A stretch of DNA of 64,000 nucleotides, taken from positions 62,001-126,000 of the forward strand of contig NW_025943819.1 of NCBI RefSeq assembly GCF_000764305.2, read 5' to 3'. Source of the DNA: Hyalella azteca. Taxonomy: Eukaryota; Arthropoda; Malacostraca; Amphipoda; Hyalellidae. This document shows positions 38,901 through 50,900 of the stretch, one piece after another. Position 1 is the stretch's first letter; every line of letters begins with the position of its first letter. The position numbers were made by a program, and so were the translations under genes. The notes beneath the pieces were generated by a model. It was not told where the DNA came from. It ran no database searches and worked only from the letters and a program-made list of their open reading frames with translations.

Positions 38901-41900
38901 ACCACACACGCACCTTCACATCACACCTGATGTCATCACATCGGATGTTTTTCCTCACACCTTACCTCATCCCTGATCTGCCATCGACCCTCAACGTTCT
39001 CAGTCCTCTCGAAAATTAGGTCGGAATTTCATGCAATTTGCTTTACATAATATGAGACGGAGCACCGTGAGCGTTATATAATATGACAGTGAGCACCCGA
39101 AACATCAATTAATATGCAGGCAGTGAGCTCCGTGAATATTAAATAATACGACAATGAGCACCATGAACATATTTATTATGCGCGCTGCTTTGTCCTGCGT
39201 CCGCTTCCGCGTGCTTGAGTTTCTCAAAGCGTCCGAGTTTCAAAAATCTTGCAGCATCCACCATGCATCTTAGGTTATCCACGAGACGACACGCTTCTTA
39301 TCCACCACGGCGTCGTGGATAAGGCGAAGCAAACTACAGGCTTCATATTTCTTGGTTGTATTTTGTAGTTGAAATACTCGTATGTCCAGTGTTATGCAAC
39401 GGTTATCTTATTCTTTGTTCCGCACCCATAAGATATCGGACGTTGAGTTGAACTTTGTTTGCTTGAAGCAACGTTCATTTAAAGTTACTTTCCCGGTGAC
39501 ATTTTTTGCAAGTAGCACACGAAAAATTTATCGCTTTAAATATAGCGTTACACATACGTATAACAGGATATATATTGCCCGTATTATATGAGGTTATTAT
39601 TGCTCGTATTACCTGTATTACATGAGGTTATATATCGCTCGTATTGTCCTTCATTTAATCGTGTTTCTAAATTGAGAAATCAGTGTGCTTGCCAGAAATG
39701 CACTGCACAGTCATTAATTTTCTAAATCAATCATTTAGATATTTATTGTCGCCTCATTGCTTGAAGTGTTATTAATTTTTTAGACTTGTCGAATCAACCC
39801 AACACGAACTTCTAATTAATTCTTCAATCTGTAACGCAAAGACTCGAATTAAAAAAAAAAAGTTTAAAAAGGCGCTTTCCAAATAATAGGAAAAAGAGAC
39901 AACGTTTGTGGCGCAGCCGCCGTCACGCCGCCACGGCCTCATCCTGCCACCGCGGCGACCTCTGACCTGCTGGCCCGGGCCCTGCATGCTGCCCCGAGCC
40001 CTGCATGCTGCCCCGGGCCCTGCATGCTGCCCCGGGCCCTGCATGCTGCCCCGGGCCCTGCATGCTGCACCGGGCCCTGCATGCTGCCCGGGCCCTGCAT
40101 GCTGCCCCGGGCCCTGCATGCTGCCCCGGGCCCTGCATGCTGCCCCGGGCCCTGCATGCTGCCCCGGGCCCTGCATGCTGTCCCGAGCCCTGCATGCTGC
40201 CCCGGGCCCCTGACCTCATCGTGTTCGTCGCCAGTTTTGGTTTAATTTTTCGTTCAAATTTATCTTCCAGGATCAAAATTATCTTCGAGTTTTACTCATT
40301 TTTTCTGTTATCGGAAATTTTAGAACATTTATTATCGATTTGGCTTTATGGCTTTGAAATTTCAATTTTTAGTTTGCAAAACACATTTTTTTCTCTGATG
40401 TTCTGAAATTCAACTAATGAAACGGATTAACTTTTCCGCCACTCTGTTATATCCTGTTATCATAAATCTTTGTAAAATATCAGCGGTCTAAAAGAAATCT
40501 TGATTTGTACAACTTCAGGCCTTTTGGTATCCTTGGCAAGTGTTTCGTACGTAGCAGCCCCAGGTCACGCTGGAGCCCTCAACCATCGGTAGCCATTGCA
40601 TGCACATTTTTGTCCACTTTACTTCATATTTCTTTGAAATGAACGATCACGCTTGCAGAGGTCACAGTTTAACTTACCCCGAGTACGAGCTGAGTGTGAA
40701 CAACACGATGACCCTTATTATTGACTGCGTTGGGTAACAACGCAACAAAAACTTAATTGTCTACGCATCGCGCTCTAAATAAGTGGCTTAATTTTGAATC
40801 CAAATGCTTCGTTACATGTAATCCAAGTGTCGCATATGTAAATGTGATAGCCGCCACAAAGTTGGATAAAAACAAACCCAGAATGCCATAAAAAGACTAT
40901 CTCTTTAGGCCGATTATACTTAGACTTTTTTGCTTAGTTCGGTGTCGCAGCTTCGTGTCTTTCGGCCAGCCGATTAACCTTTGCCATGGATTCATCGAAT
41001 CGTCTCTCATCTTGATGAAACAGCCTGCTATTTCGAAAGCTTTATTATTTGTTTCATTTCTAGCAAATACTCAAAACGATTTTGCAGTGAGAGCAAGTTA
41101 AAAAAATCTCGCAAAACGAAGACCTGCTCAGTTGGGATGTTCGCGTAAAACGTTAACGTCACGGTCAAGATCCAAGACGAGGTTTTGATTTAAATGTACG
41201 TTATACAGTGCCGGATACATATACGGTGGTACACTTACAAAGGGCAATTAATAAAATGAGTTAGAATTTTCTGTTGGTGCTTCACGCGCGTCGTAATTAT
41301 CAAGCTTCTTTCGTAATTGAAAGAAAACGTATATACTCAAGTCCCCATAAATGGCCTAATTAAGTACGTTAGTTTCCTAGTTTATATTGTACATGAAATT
41401 TATTAATACATGAAACCTGTTGTGTAAATATTGGTCCATAAATAGACGGGAATTTCCTGTGCATATATGGGACTTTAATTGCATCGTTATAGCATTCATT
41501 ACTTTATTCGTTCACTTAACGATAGAGACTTCAATCCGAAATATTTATAGGTAAAGAGTTAAGGATGCGTTTTACTGAGCGTCCGTTGTATTATAACAGA
41601 TTATATACTCGTGGCTTCAGCTCACATCTTCCTTTGTGATGTCTCAAGCTGACCAGTGTGATAAACGACCGCTGCGTTGCAAGGTATTTCGTGCATGCCT
41701 TTGTTTCAGAAATAGATTTGGGGCAATAAATTTTCAGTCCGGGACATTCTTCAGCTCGGCGCGGGTCTTAGTAAAAGCAGGTTCCAGGACCTGTCGGGTC
41801 CAAACCTGGGGACTTCCTGGATTACAGTTACTGCGGGTAACTCAACCGTTTAGGATTACGAATTTTTTCTTCACTTAGAAGATGTTCTTGATGATTCAAT

Positions 41901-44900
41901 ACTTGTTTCTTTCTCTACCGGTGCTAGAAAGTTGCGAGTTATCAATTGATTTACCTTTTCTTTGCCGGTGTCAAAAGTTGCAATTTGAATAACAAGCATT
42001 CAATATACACAATCACTTTTTCTTTAGTTTTCCGGTTCTAATAAGTAGCAAGTCCACTAGATAATATATTTAATAGCATAAAGTGAATACCGAGCCTGCT
42101 AAGTATGCGTAGTCATGCTCCTGCAACCATTTCCTGAGCACTTAAGTGTCGCGACGTCACTTATGGGAGACTACGTTATTTTATTTCTTGCCCAGGGAAC
42201 TTCCTGTTGTTTGTGAATATCATCGCTGGACTAACATAGAGTTCCTGCCATTGTTACCGCCCCATTCAAACTCCGAGCGTTGATAAGCATGCCCGTAATT
42301 ACCTTTACAATCCTTTGGAACCTTTTGGTGATTACGTAAGAATATATTTAGGCATAATATTAACTAAATTCTTTGTGTAGGATCTTTATTCACGCCTTGC
42401 GGTTTCCGGTGTTGCAATATGAAAGAATGCATTTGAGTGAACTTATTGCAACATAGTCTTGAACCCTGACAGCGTCAAGTATCCAGCATGATGTGCATAT
42501 TCATTTATAAAATATCTAAAAAATTTACCTGCTGATATAAAATTTCTTTAGCAAAATAGGAACTGGTGTGCTACGAAACACCATAGGTGAGATCGCCGGA
42601 TTAAGAAAATTAAGATAACTTATGATCTTATCATTCAAGATGTTCAAATGTGCTCTGTTATCAAACATTCATAAATCAGAGTCTATAAGAATGTTGAGAT
42701 TAAAATCCATCGAGCACCAAGTGTAATTTCGGGCAATTTTTCGTGCTTTTTTCGGGCGTTATTTTTTGGTTGCTACGAATTATTTTATGTTCCATCAAAC
42801 CTAACTTAATTTTCTTCCTGCATTAACCGTCATCTTGCCATAGCCGAATTACATTCTAATTAATTTTCAATAATCTTGAAAATTACTGACAATGAATTTA
42901 TAGCTAATTTAGAAAAAAAATTTGAAAATGTATAGATAAATCTATTTTTAGATCGGAAGAGGTTAAAAAATAAGGGCTCTGAAGCCCTTATTTTTAACCT
43001 CACCGCAAATCAGTGTTGAAATCATCGAGGCCGCCTATCATTATTTCCATCGTCAAGACGCCAATCGTTCGAGTCTGGTGAGTCGTGAGTCGGTCGTTGA
43101 GTCGTGCATTGGCTTCTTTGCGTGACTCATCTCTAAAATCTTCACCCATTTTTCCGGAAACCAGCAAAATATATTAGGCTGCAGCCTTATAAATAATTTT
43201 TTATGTATTGTCGTGAATGGAGTCGGAATTTTCGGGTTGCTCGAGTAGCGAGCCCTTAAATGTCGGCCCCGTTTTGTGTTGAAATATTTTTTAGTTTTCA
43301 AATGCACGTAAGATTGGTATATTAACTGCTAAAGTTGTTCCGGCCTAATATTAGAACTTTCACCGCCTGCAAATAGTTTAATTCCAAAAATTCGAGAAGA
43401 TCGACAAAAAATTGTTATGTAGAATTTCTCTCTAGTCTGCATTGCATTAAATGTATCAAATTATGGATACAGAACGAGTGTAAATTAATTTTCATTATTT
43501 CTAATCTAGAGCATTTTTTTCACGAGAAAACCTCTATTCTGCATGACGAAAGTAATCCGAACCTAATTTAGTTTTTTCTTAATCCTTTTTCATACGGAAT
43601 GCAGGAGCAAAGTTTTTTTTCAATTTTAGCGCGAGAGTTCATAGATATCAATAAATTAAATTGATCGTACATAACACCTGCATTACAACATACCACTTCA
43701 ATGACAACCTAACATTTCAATGCCAACATAAAACTTCCATAACAACATAACACTTCGATGACATACGCCTGTAATTTTATTTTGAAATCAAAGTTTGGAA
43801 AAAATATTCTTTGCAACTATAAATTGCAATAAAACCATTGTGTGCCGAATCTTTTATTTTAATGCGTTAGCGTTTATTGAGTTTTTCCTCGATTGCCAAG
43901 TTTTCTTAATTTGTGAGTTAAGAGTTGCTCTTTATATAGCTTAGTGCACGAGTTTCCCGTCGTATTAATCGAGCAGGAATTTCCTGTATAAACTCAGAAG
44001 TCATAAACATGTAACATGCATGATGTTGTGTTGAATATCATGCAGTGCAGCGTGCATGATGTGCTGAATATCATGCATTGTTGCTCAAGAAACAAAGCAA
44101 AACAAGCACTCAAGAATATCAGTATCCTGTCACCGCAAGCAAGGCTGCAGCTCTATACCTGCTCCTTTATTGACGCTGGCTCAGCATTTTGCTTACATTG
44201 CAGCGCTTTTGTTTTTCCACGCTGCATCGAATTTACGAGCGTTTCGTGCCACTGGCTACTTCAATTTTCTTGACCGACTTAGCCAGACAAGACAATTCAC
44301 CAATGCCGCCCATTTTCCATCGGTCATTTGTCAATTTTTTCCCTTAGCTCTATTCGGTAAAATGATACCATTTTAATTATGGTCAGGACGAATATCTAGT
44401 TATCGTTTGAATGTTTCTGTGGAACTATTTTGAACGTCGGAACTTGAGAATTTTCAATCCTTTTGTTTTCTTTTTAAATGCTCCGTCTTCTTAACTAGAC
44501 ATAGCACACTTGTGTGATGGCTTATAAAATTAAGTATATTATTATTTTCTTCTGTTTTGTTAACACATAGCTCGGTCGTCGAGCCTATATTGTCCTCTTT
44601 ACATGCACTTATTTTTAACCAATACCAGCGTTTATCTATTCATGTCAGCTATTATCGATGGAAATATTTTTCAATAAATTATTAAATATTAAATAAATAT
44701 TATTAATATTAAATTTTTTTTTTATAAATTACTGTTTACTTTACGAAGTCCAAATATGAGCCCCTAGTATTTACATCGTTGCCCCAATATAATAAACTTG
44801 AATGCATTCACTCTATGGAAATAACATGTATCTCTTCGGTCACTCTGCAGGAACGGATCTCTGAGCCAGTGGCTGGTGGAGGTACGCTGCAGAGCAGAGA

Positions 44901-47900
44901 CCGAGTGCATGAACACCCTGCAGAGCAAGAGCCTCGCTGCAGACCCTCCAGCCTTCCCTCTCTCTGCCCTCGACGCCGTCAGGAGCGTGCAGAGGAGAGC
45001 ACACACCGTGTCTACTGAGTTTGCCAGACTCTGCCAGTGAGTGACAGACTGCCAGTGAGTGTCAGATCCTGTCAGTGAGTGCCAGACTCTGCCAGTGAGT
45101 GCCAGACTTTGCCAGTGAGTACCAGACTCTGCCAGTGAGTGCCAGACTCTGCCAGTGAATACCAGACTCTGCCAGTGAGTGCCAGACTCTGCCAGTGAAT
45201 ACCAGACTCTGCCAGTAAGGGCTAACTGTACCATCAAAAACTGTACCAGTTTGTAACTCAACGATCCTAACGCTGACGATGTTTAAAGCTAAATTTATAC
45301 ATCGATCACAGACGAGAAATCTGCCTGTTCCTGTATGCTTTATTTACATATTTATCTTGACTATTCGTGAGCATAATACTACAATTGTTAAGCCATATTT
45401 CTTACTAATGGTTTACATACACTTGCGCCCCCAGACGCCTGGAGGTGCGGCACTACGAGCGGCTACCCGCGCTGTCGCGCTCGCTGGTCGGCCACATCAA
45501 TGCCTTCCTCAGGGAGCCTCCAGGGCCCTCGGCCGGCGCCGCGGGACCCAAGGTGAATATTAATACGAGAAAGATGCAAATACATGGCAATGTTATATCA
45601 TATAATTGGTTATGATTTGTACCAGAAATACTTAATTACTCGTCATTGAATATTTTCAATATTTCCCGGCTATAATTTTAATAATTAATAATAATGGCAA
45701 TGTAACATTATATATATACGCTGACTGGTTAAATTTTGAATAATATATGCCGAATAACTTGTCATTGACTACCTCTTTTCTATATTTACTGGTTGTAATA
45801 TGTATAATAAGAGTCATAAAAGTTGTCACTGACTGTTTAAAAATATCATACAGCTTGGATTCATTGTAATACGTCATGTAGCCTGTCCGCGAATATTGTG
45901 CAAGCTGTGACCTCATTAACTCGTGGCAATAGGAATCAAATTTAGCGAATGTGAAATCAAACTTACTACATGCAAGTGGGATCCTCTGGATATAGAAAGT
46001 GCATAATTTAAAACACCTCCATGTGTGTTCTGAATATCCATGCGTTCATGTCAGCTTTTGAATAATTATTTTTTTTCCTTTCGTACAGTCCGCGGTCTGC
46101 CGTCAAATAGAAGTGGTACGGCAAATCTGCCATCGCTTAATGGAAATAACTACAGCCAATCCCAGCGACTTCACATCCTCGGAAGACCAGTTCAATTCAC
46201 ATCATAATTATAATGAAGATGTAGCTCACTACCATTCAAAATCAAGCAACTGTTTTGAAGAATCCAATAGAGAGTCTCACAATACAAGAATAACAGCAGG
46301 TCAGGTTGAAGCAACGTCACAAGAATCTAATGATGTACTGTCCCATAATATCGGCGTAACACAGTCTCACGCAGAAGAATCTTCGTTTGGAGTCTCCAAG
46401 TCCCATTGTGTTACTGAAGAATCTCTGCAACGCGTTACTGTTACACAATGTAACTTGGAAGAGGATCAAGACTCCACAAAAGGCCAGTGTGACTTGAACA
46501 TATCAGCACAAGATGACCTCAGTGTGTTATCTGAACCGAACAAATCGTGCGAAGTTTCCCTCGAAAAATGTGACACAAAAGCAAAGTCGCAAAATATTGC
46601 AATGTGTGACGAACATGTAACCTCATCAGCAGAGAATGTCACAAACGTATCGACGCACGACGGATTAAGAACTAATTGCGAATCACAAGAAAAGTTACAA
46701 AGCTCTTCGGGTGTGCAGTGTCATTCGAAACGAACGTCAAAAGCGGTCAAAGAAACCGCGCAAGTTGTTACCGCCCTCGGCCACGCATTCACTAAACTCG
46801 TCGATATTTTACTCAGTGTTGAGATCAAGGTAAGGAATGACGACTGAGCAATTTAAGTTTGAAGTAAGTCTTATGCTGCTTTCTAAACATGGAGGACCTT
46901 CTTGTTAAATTGTATAATTTCTTTGAGCTTAAACATTCAGCCGTTGTTGTTAAGCCTCTTTCCTGTAATTGGTTTTATTGATGTTTTGGTCGTGATAAGA
47001 GAAATTTTTATCTCATGCTGGCTTGTATTTTCGATGCCGTAATGCACTTCGTGATAAAAAGTAACTGTAATTTCGACACGTACTCTTTGCTGGCTGCTCA
47101 CGAGTTCACGCAATAATTGCAAGTTTTGTTCCTTGATTTACGGCGACGATATTTTCCCACACTGAATGTCTCCGTTACGAAGAAATTCTTCCGTCCCCGC
47201 ATTATTCGGCCGCGATTAGTATCTCTTCGCTGGCCTAAAATAGATATTCCTCTTCATGTTATGAAATTATTCTCAATACTGCTGATCCTTCGACTCCAAT
47301 TCAACTTAAATATATTGCAATAATTTTGATAAAAATCTGTTTCGAAGATTATAATTTAATAGTACAGTTGTATTATTATGATGTTTTTTTTGGCGGGCCG
47401 AAACTTATTGCTTTTTTTCAGACCAAGTGGTTTTAAAATTTGACTGTTGACATTTAACATATTCCACTGCCTCTTTTTAAACAACGTTTTACCTCCTAAC
47501 CTTAAATTAAAATATTTTCATGTTGTTGAGGGGATAAAATTTCTTGTAATCACTGAATGTTGAGACGGTATAACTGCAAAAATTTTTGCCGGCAACAACG
47601 GATCTATTGCAATGTTTTCAGAATGAATTAGGAAATATCCGGCTTTGAAGGCAACAACTATCTGCTTCTGAAATATGCGGCTTTAAAGGCGACTATCTGC
47701 TTCTGAAATATGCGGCTTTAAAGGCGACTATCTGCTTCTGAAATATGCGGCTTTAAAGGTGACTATCTGCTTCTGAAATAATATGCGGTTTTAAAGGCGA
47801 CTATCTGTTTCTGCAATATGCAACAAAAAGCGTTCGATTTTGACAAAATCTTCCAATCACCCGACTCTAACCTTGTCATCAATTGATAAAATTTTAATAA

Positions 47901-50900
47901 CTTTGAATTGTATCAAGATAAGCTATAAGGCAAGTAAAGTTAGAAATTAGTGAGTGTTTCTAATGAATGTTTATCCGGTCATATTGTTTATCCGGTCATA
48001 AATAGCTAAGGTACAAAAACAATCTAAGCATCTCCTACACTGACATGCCACACAACTAAATGCCATGCACTGAAATTTTACAGACCAGCGTTTTATACAT
48101 TGAAACATAATACATAAACATCTTGCACACTTATATGTTGCAAATAATGTGTTACACATTTACATCTTACACGCTAATTAGGGACACGAAAACATTTAAA
48201 GCAGCAACATCTCGCACACCATCATCTCATTCTTTATTCGCCTTACACTAAATAAATTAATATGTCATATTTTACTAACAGTGACACATTCTCTGCACTA
48301 ACTGATACGCTCGCTTACCAGTCAAAACTGGGTCAGGAACCTGCACAGAAATGAAAAGTGCCTCACTATTTGGACAATGACCCGACCCTTTATCTGAGTG
48401 CAGGCCGTGATCAGCAGCCTAGAGAGCGACTCATCGTCCCGCGACGAGGTTCGCTCAGCTCTTCGTCAGCTGACGTCGCTGGGGGTGGACGGAGGGCACG
48501 TGTGCCGTCTCATCGCCCGTCTGGGGGGCGTACGGGCGCTGCTTGCCCTCTGTGTGGAGCCTGGCGCCCGTGCCCTCAGGGTCGCCGCCCTCAGAGCCCT
48601 CGCCACTGTCTGCTGCGTCGTCGACGGCATCGCGCACCTGGAGAAGGTGGGTCCATATTTTTTTTATATCTATGCCTGCGTCATTAGTCGACTTATTTCA
48701 TTAGTCTAAGTAAGTCCACAAAATTATCATCACTGAGACCATTTTTTTTCTTTTGTCCAATACTATTCATTTTGTATTTTAATTGCTAAGAATTCTATTC
48801 TCTTTTAAAAATACGTGGGAAATAATTCTTTGGGTCTTTATAGTAATTTAGATAACATTTAATACTGGGCTCTGGAAGTTCCCGTGCAATTTATTAAGAT
48901 TATTCTTAATTAGATTAGGTAAATTATATTATTTATTTATTATGAAAGTATTATAACTTATCTTTCGTATGGCGGTTATTTATACAGACTGGGGGCATGG
49001 AGGTGATCGTGGAGGTTTAGGTTAGGTGAATTATTATATTATTTATTTATTATGAAATTATAATTACTTACCTTTCGTATGGCATTTGTTTAAACAGGCA
49101 GGAGGCATGGAGGTGATAGTAGAGGTGCTGTGTGACGAGGGCGCTGCAGAGGACGAGCGCAGTGAAGCGGCGGCGGTGCTCGCACAGATCACCTCGCCCT
49201 GGGTCGACCAGAACCACGGCATCGTCTCCCTCGCCCGGCACGTCGCGCCCCTCGTCACGGCCCTTACTGGTACGTCGTCACGGCCCTTACTGGTACGTCG
49301 TCACGGCTCTCACTGGTACGTCGTCACGGCTCTCACTGGTACGTCGTCACGGCTCTCACTGGNNNNNNNNNNNNNNNNNNNNNNNNNNNNNNNNNNNNNN
49401 NNNNNNNNNNNNNNNNNNNNNNNNNNNNNNNNNNNNNNNNNNNNNNNNNNNNNNNNNNNNNNNNNNNNNNNNNNNNNNNNNNNNNNNNNNNNNNNNNNNN
49501 NNNNNNNNNNNNNNNNNNNNNNNNNNNNNNNNNNNNNNNNNNNNNNNNNNNNNNNNNNNNNNNNNNNNNNNNNNNNNNNNNNNNNNNNNNNNNNNNNNNN
49601 NNNNNNNNNNNNNNNNNNNNNNNNNNNNNNNNNNNNNNNNNNNNNNNNNNNNNNNNNNNNNNNNNNNNNNNNNNNNNNNNNNNNNNNNNNNNNNNNNNNN
49701 NNNNNNNNNNNNNNNNNNNNNNNNNNNNNNNNNNNNNNNNNNNNNNNNNNNNNNNNNNNNNNNNNNNNNNNNNNNNNNNNNNNNNNNNNNNNNNNNNNNN
49801 NNNNNNNNNNNNNNNNNNNNNNNNNNNNNNNNNNNNNNNNNNNNNNNNNNNNNNNNNNNNNNNNNNNNNNNNNNNNNNNNNCCCCCCCCCCCTCTCCCCC
49901 GCAGATCTGATCAGAGCGACGCAGTCTGCGGAGATCTTCCTGCTGGGCAGCGCTGCGCTCGCCAACCTCACGTTCCTGGCGGACGACGGGCTCGTGGCCG
50001 CCATGTTGGCCGCCGACACGCCATCCGTCCTCCTGCAGGCCGCCAACACGTCTCATGGCCTGTCCGTCTTCACTAAAGATCAGGTCGGAACTTTTAATTA
50101 TGTGTACAATAATTCTAAAACCGAAATTAGAAATTATGGGGAAATTTATTTCGATTCGCCGACTTCGTATTTATAAATATTACATTTAAATGCTGGTATT
50201 GAATCTATTTACTCATATAATTTTGCGTTTAAAAAATGAATTCATATCTATAATTTTTACGTGCAGACTTCAAACTATAGTGAATAATTCTAGATAAAAA
50301 AAATTAATTGAATATGCGTAATTGTGATACACAGATAGCGACGGTGGTTAATTCATATTTATAATTATTACGTGCATAATACAAACTATATTGAATGATT
50401 TTGGCTAAAAAATTAATTGAATATTCGTAATTGTGCTGCACAGATAGCGACGGTGGTGAGCAGCGTGTGCAGCAGCAGTGCAGGCGCTGCAGCCGTCGTG
50501 GCAGGAGGTGGGATAACAACCCTCCTGCAGCTCCTGCACACCCCCCCACCCCCACACCCCGCCAGGATGCCTGAGATCACCGCCACTGAGCGCGTGCAGC
50601 AGAAGGCAGCCATCGCCATCTCCAGGTAATATTATTAGTATTATTCCTATTATTATTATTATCGTTATTATTATTTATTTTATTTATTTATTCCTATTAT
50701 TATTGTTATTTTGTATAGTTATTATTATTATTATTATTATTTTTATTAAATATTATTATCATATCTTTTTTTGCAGAACATAATTTGTCTTGTGTAATTT
50801 ATATTACAAAGAATAAACACTGAGAGAAATTTGTTAGACTTTGTTCTAATAGTGATGCCTTTTTAGCGCATTTTCTCATTTATGAAAAAAATGCACTATT

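Larger units (their letters stand above)
29993..44850 (+). other. insc: insc intron 1 (14.9 kb)
   Basis: The largest intron in the window. It holds several tandem arrays (32.07, 33.0, 37.24, 38.76, 39.0, 39.97, 41.9 and 43.7 kb), a fragment of an inverted-repeat motif family (31.84 kb), a copy of an interspersed repeat (40.5 kb) and a strong hairpin (42.96 kb). No nested gene was found in either strand; the open frames are short and lack splice support. GC-rich patches at 36.43-36.65 kb have no recognised content. Confidence 0.75.

Noticed and set aside
39772..40406. Gly/Pro/Ala/His- or Cys-rich frames resembling structural proteins
   Set aside because: The periodic peptides (MQGPGQHAGPGAACRA and ACCPGPCMLPRALHA types) come from a 20-bp repeat open on both strands.
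44764..45261. 165-codon minus-strand frame over insc exon 2 and its array
   Set aside because: Its repeated HWQSL/TGRVW peptides derive from the 20-bp donor array read in reverse.
49010..49035. GTTTAGGTTAGG, resembling the arthropod telomere repeat TTAGG
   Set aside because: Only two units, and it is part of the duplicated intron end before insc exon 6.
49086..50076. Frames of 238-314 codons across the N run
   Set aside because: They exist only because N codons are read through. The true exons 6 and 7 end and start inside them.
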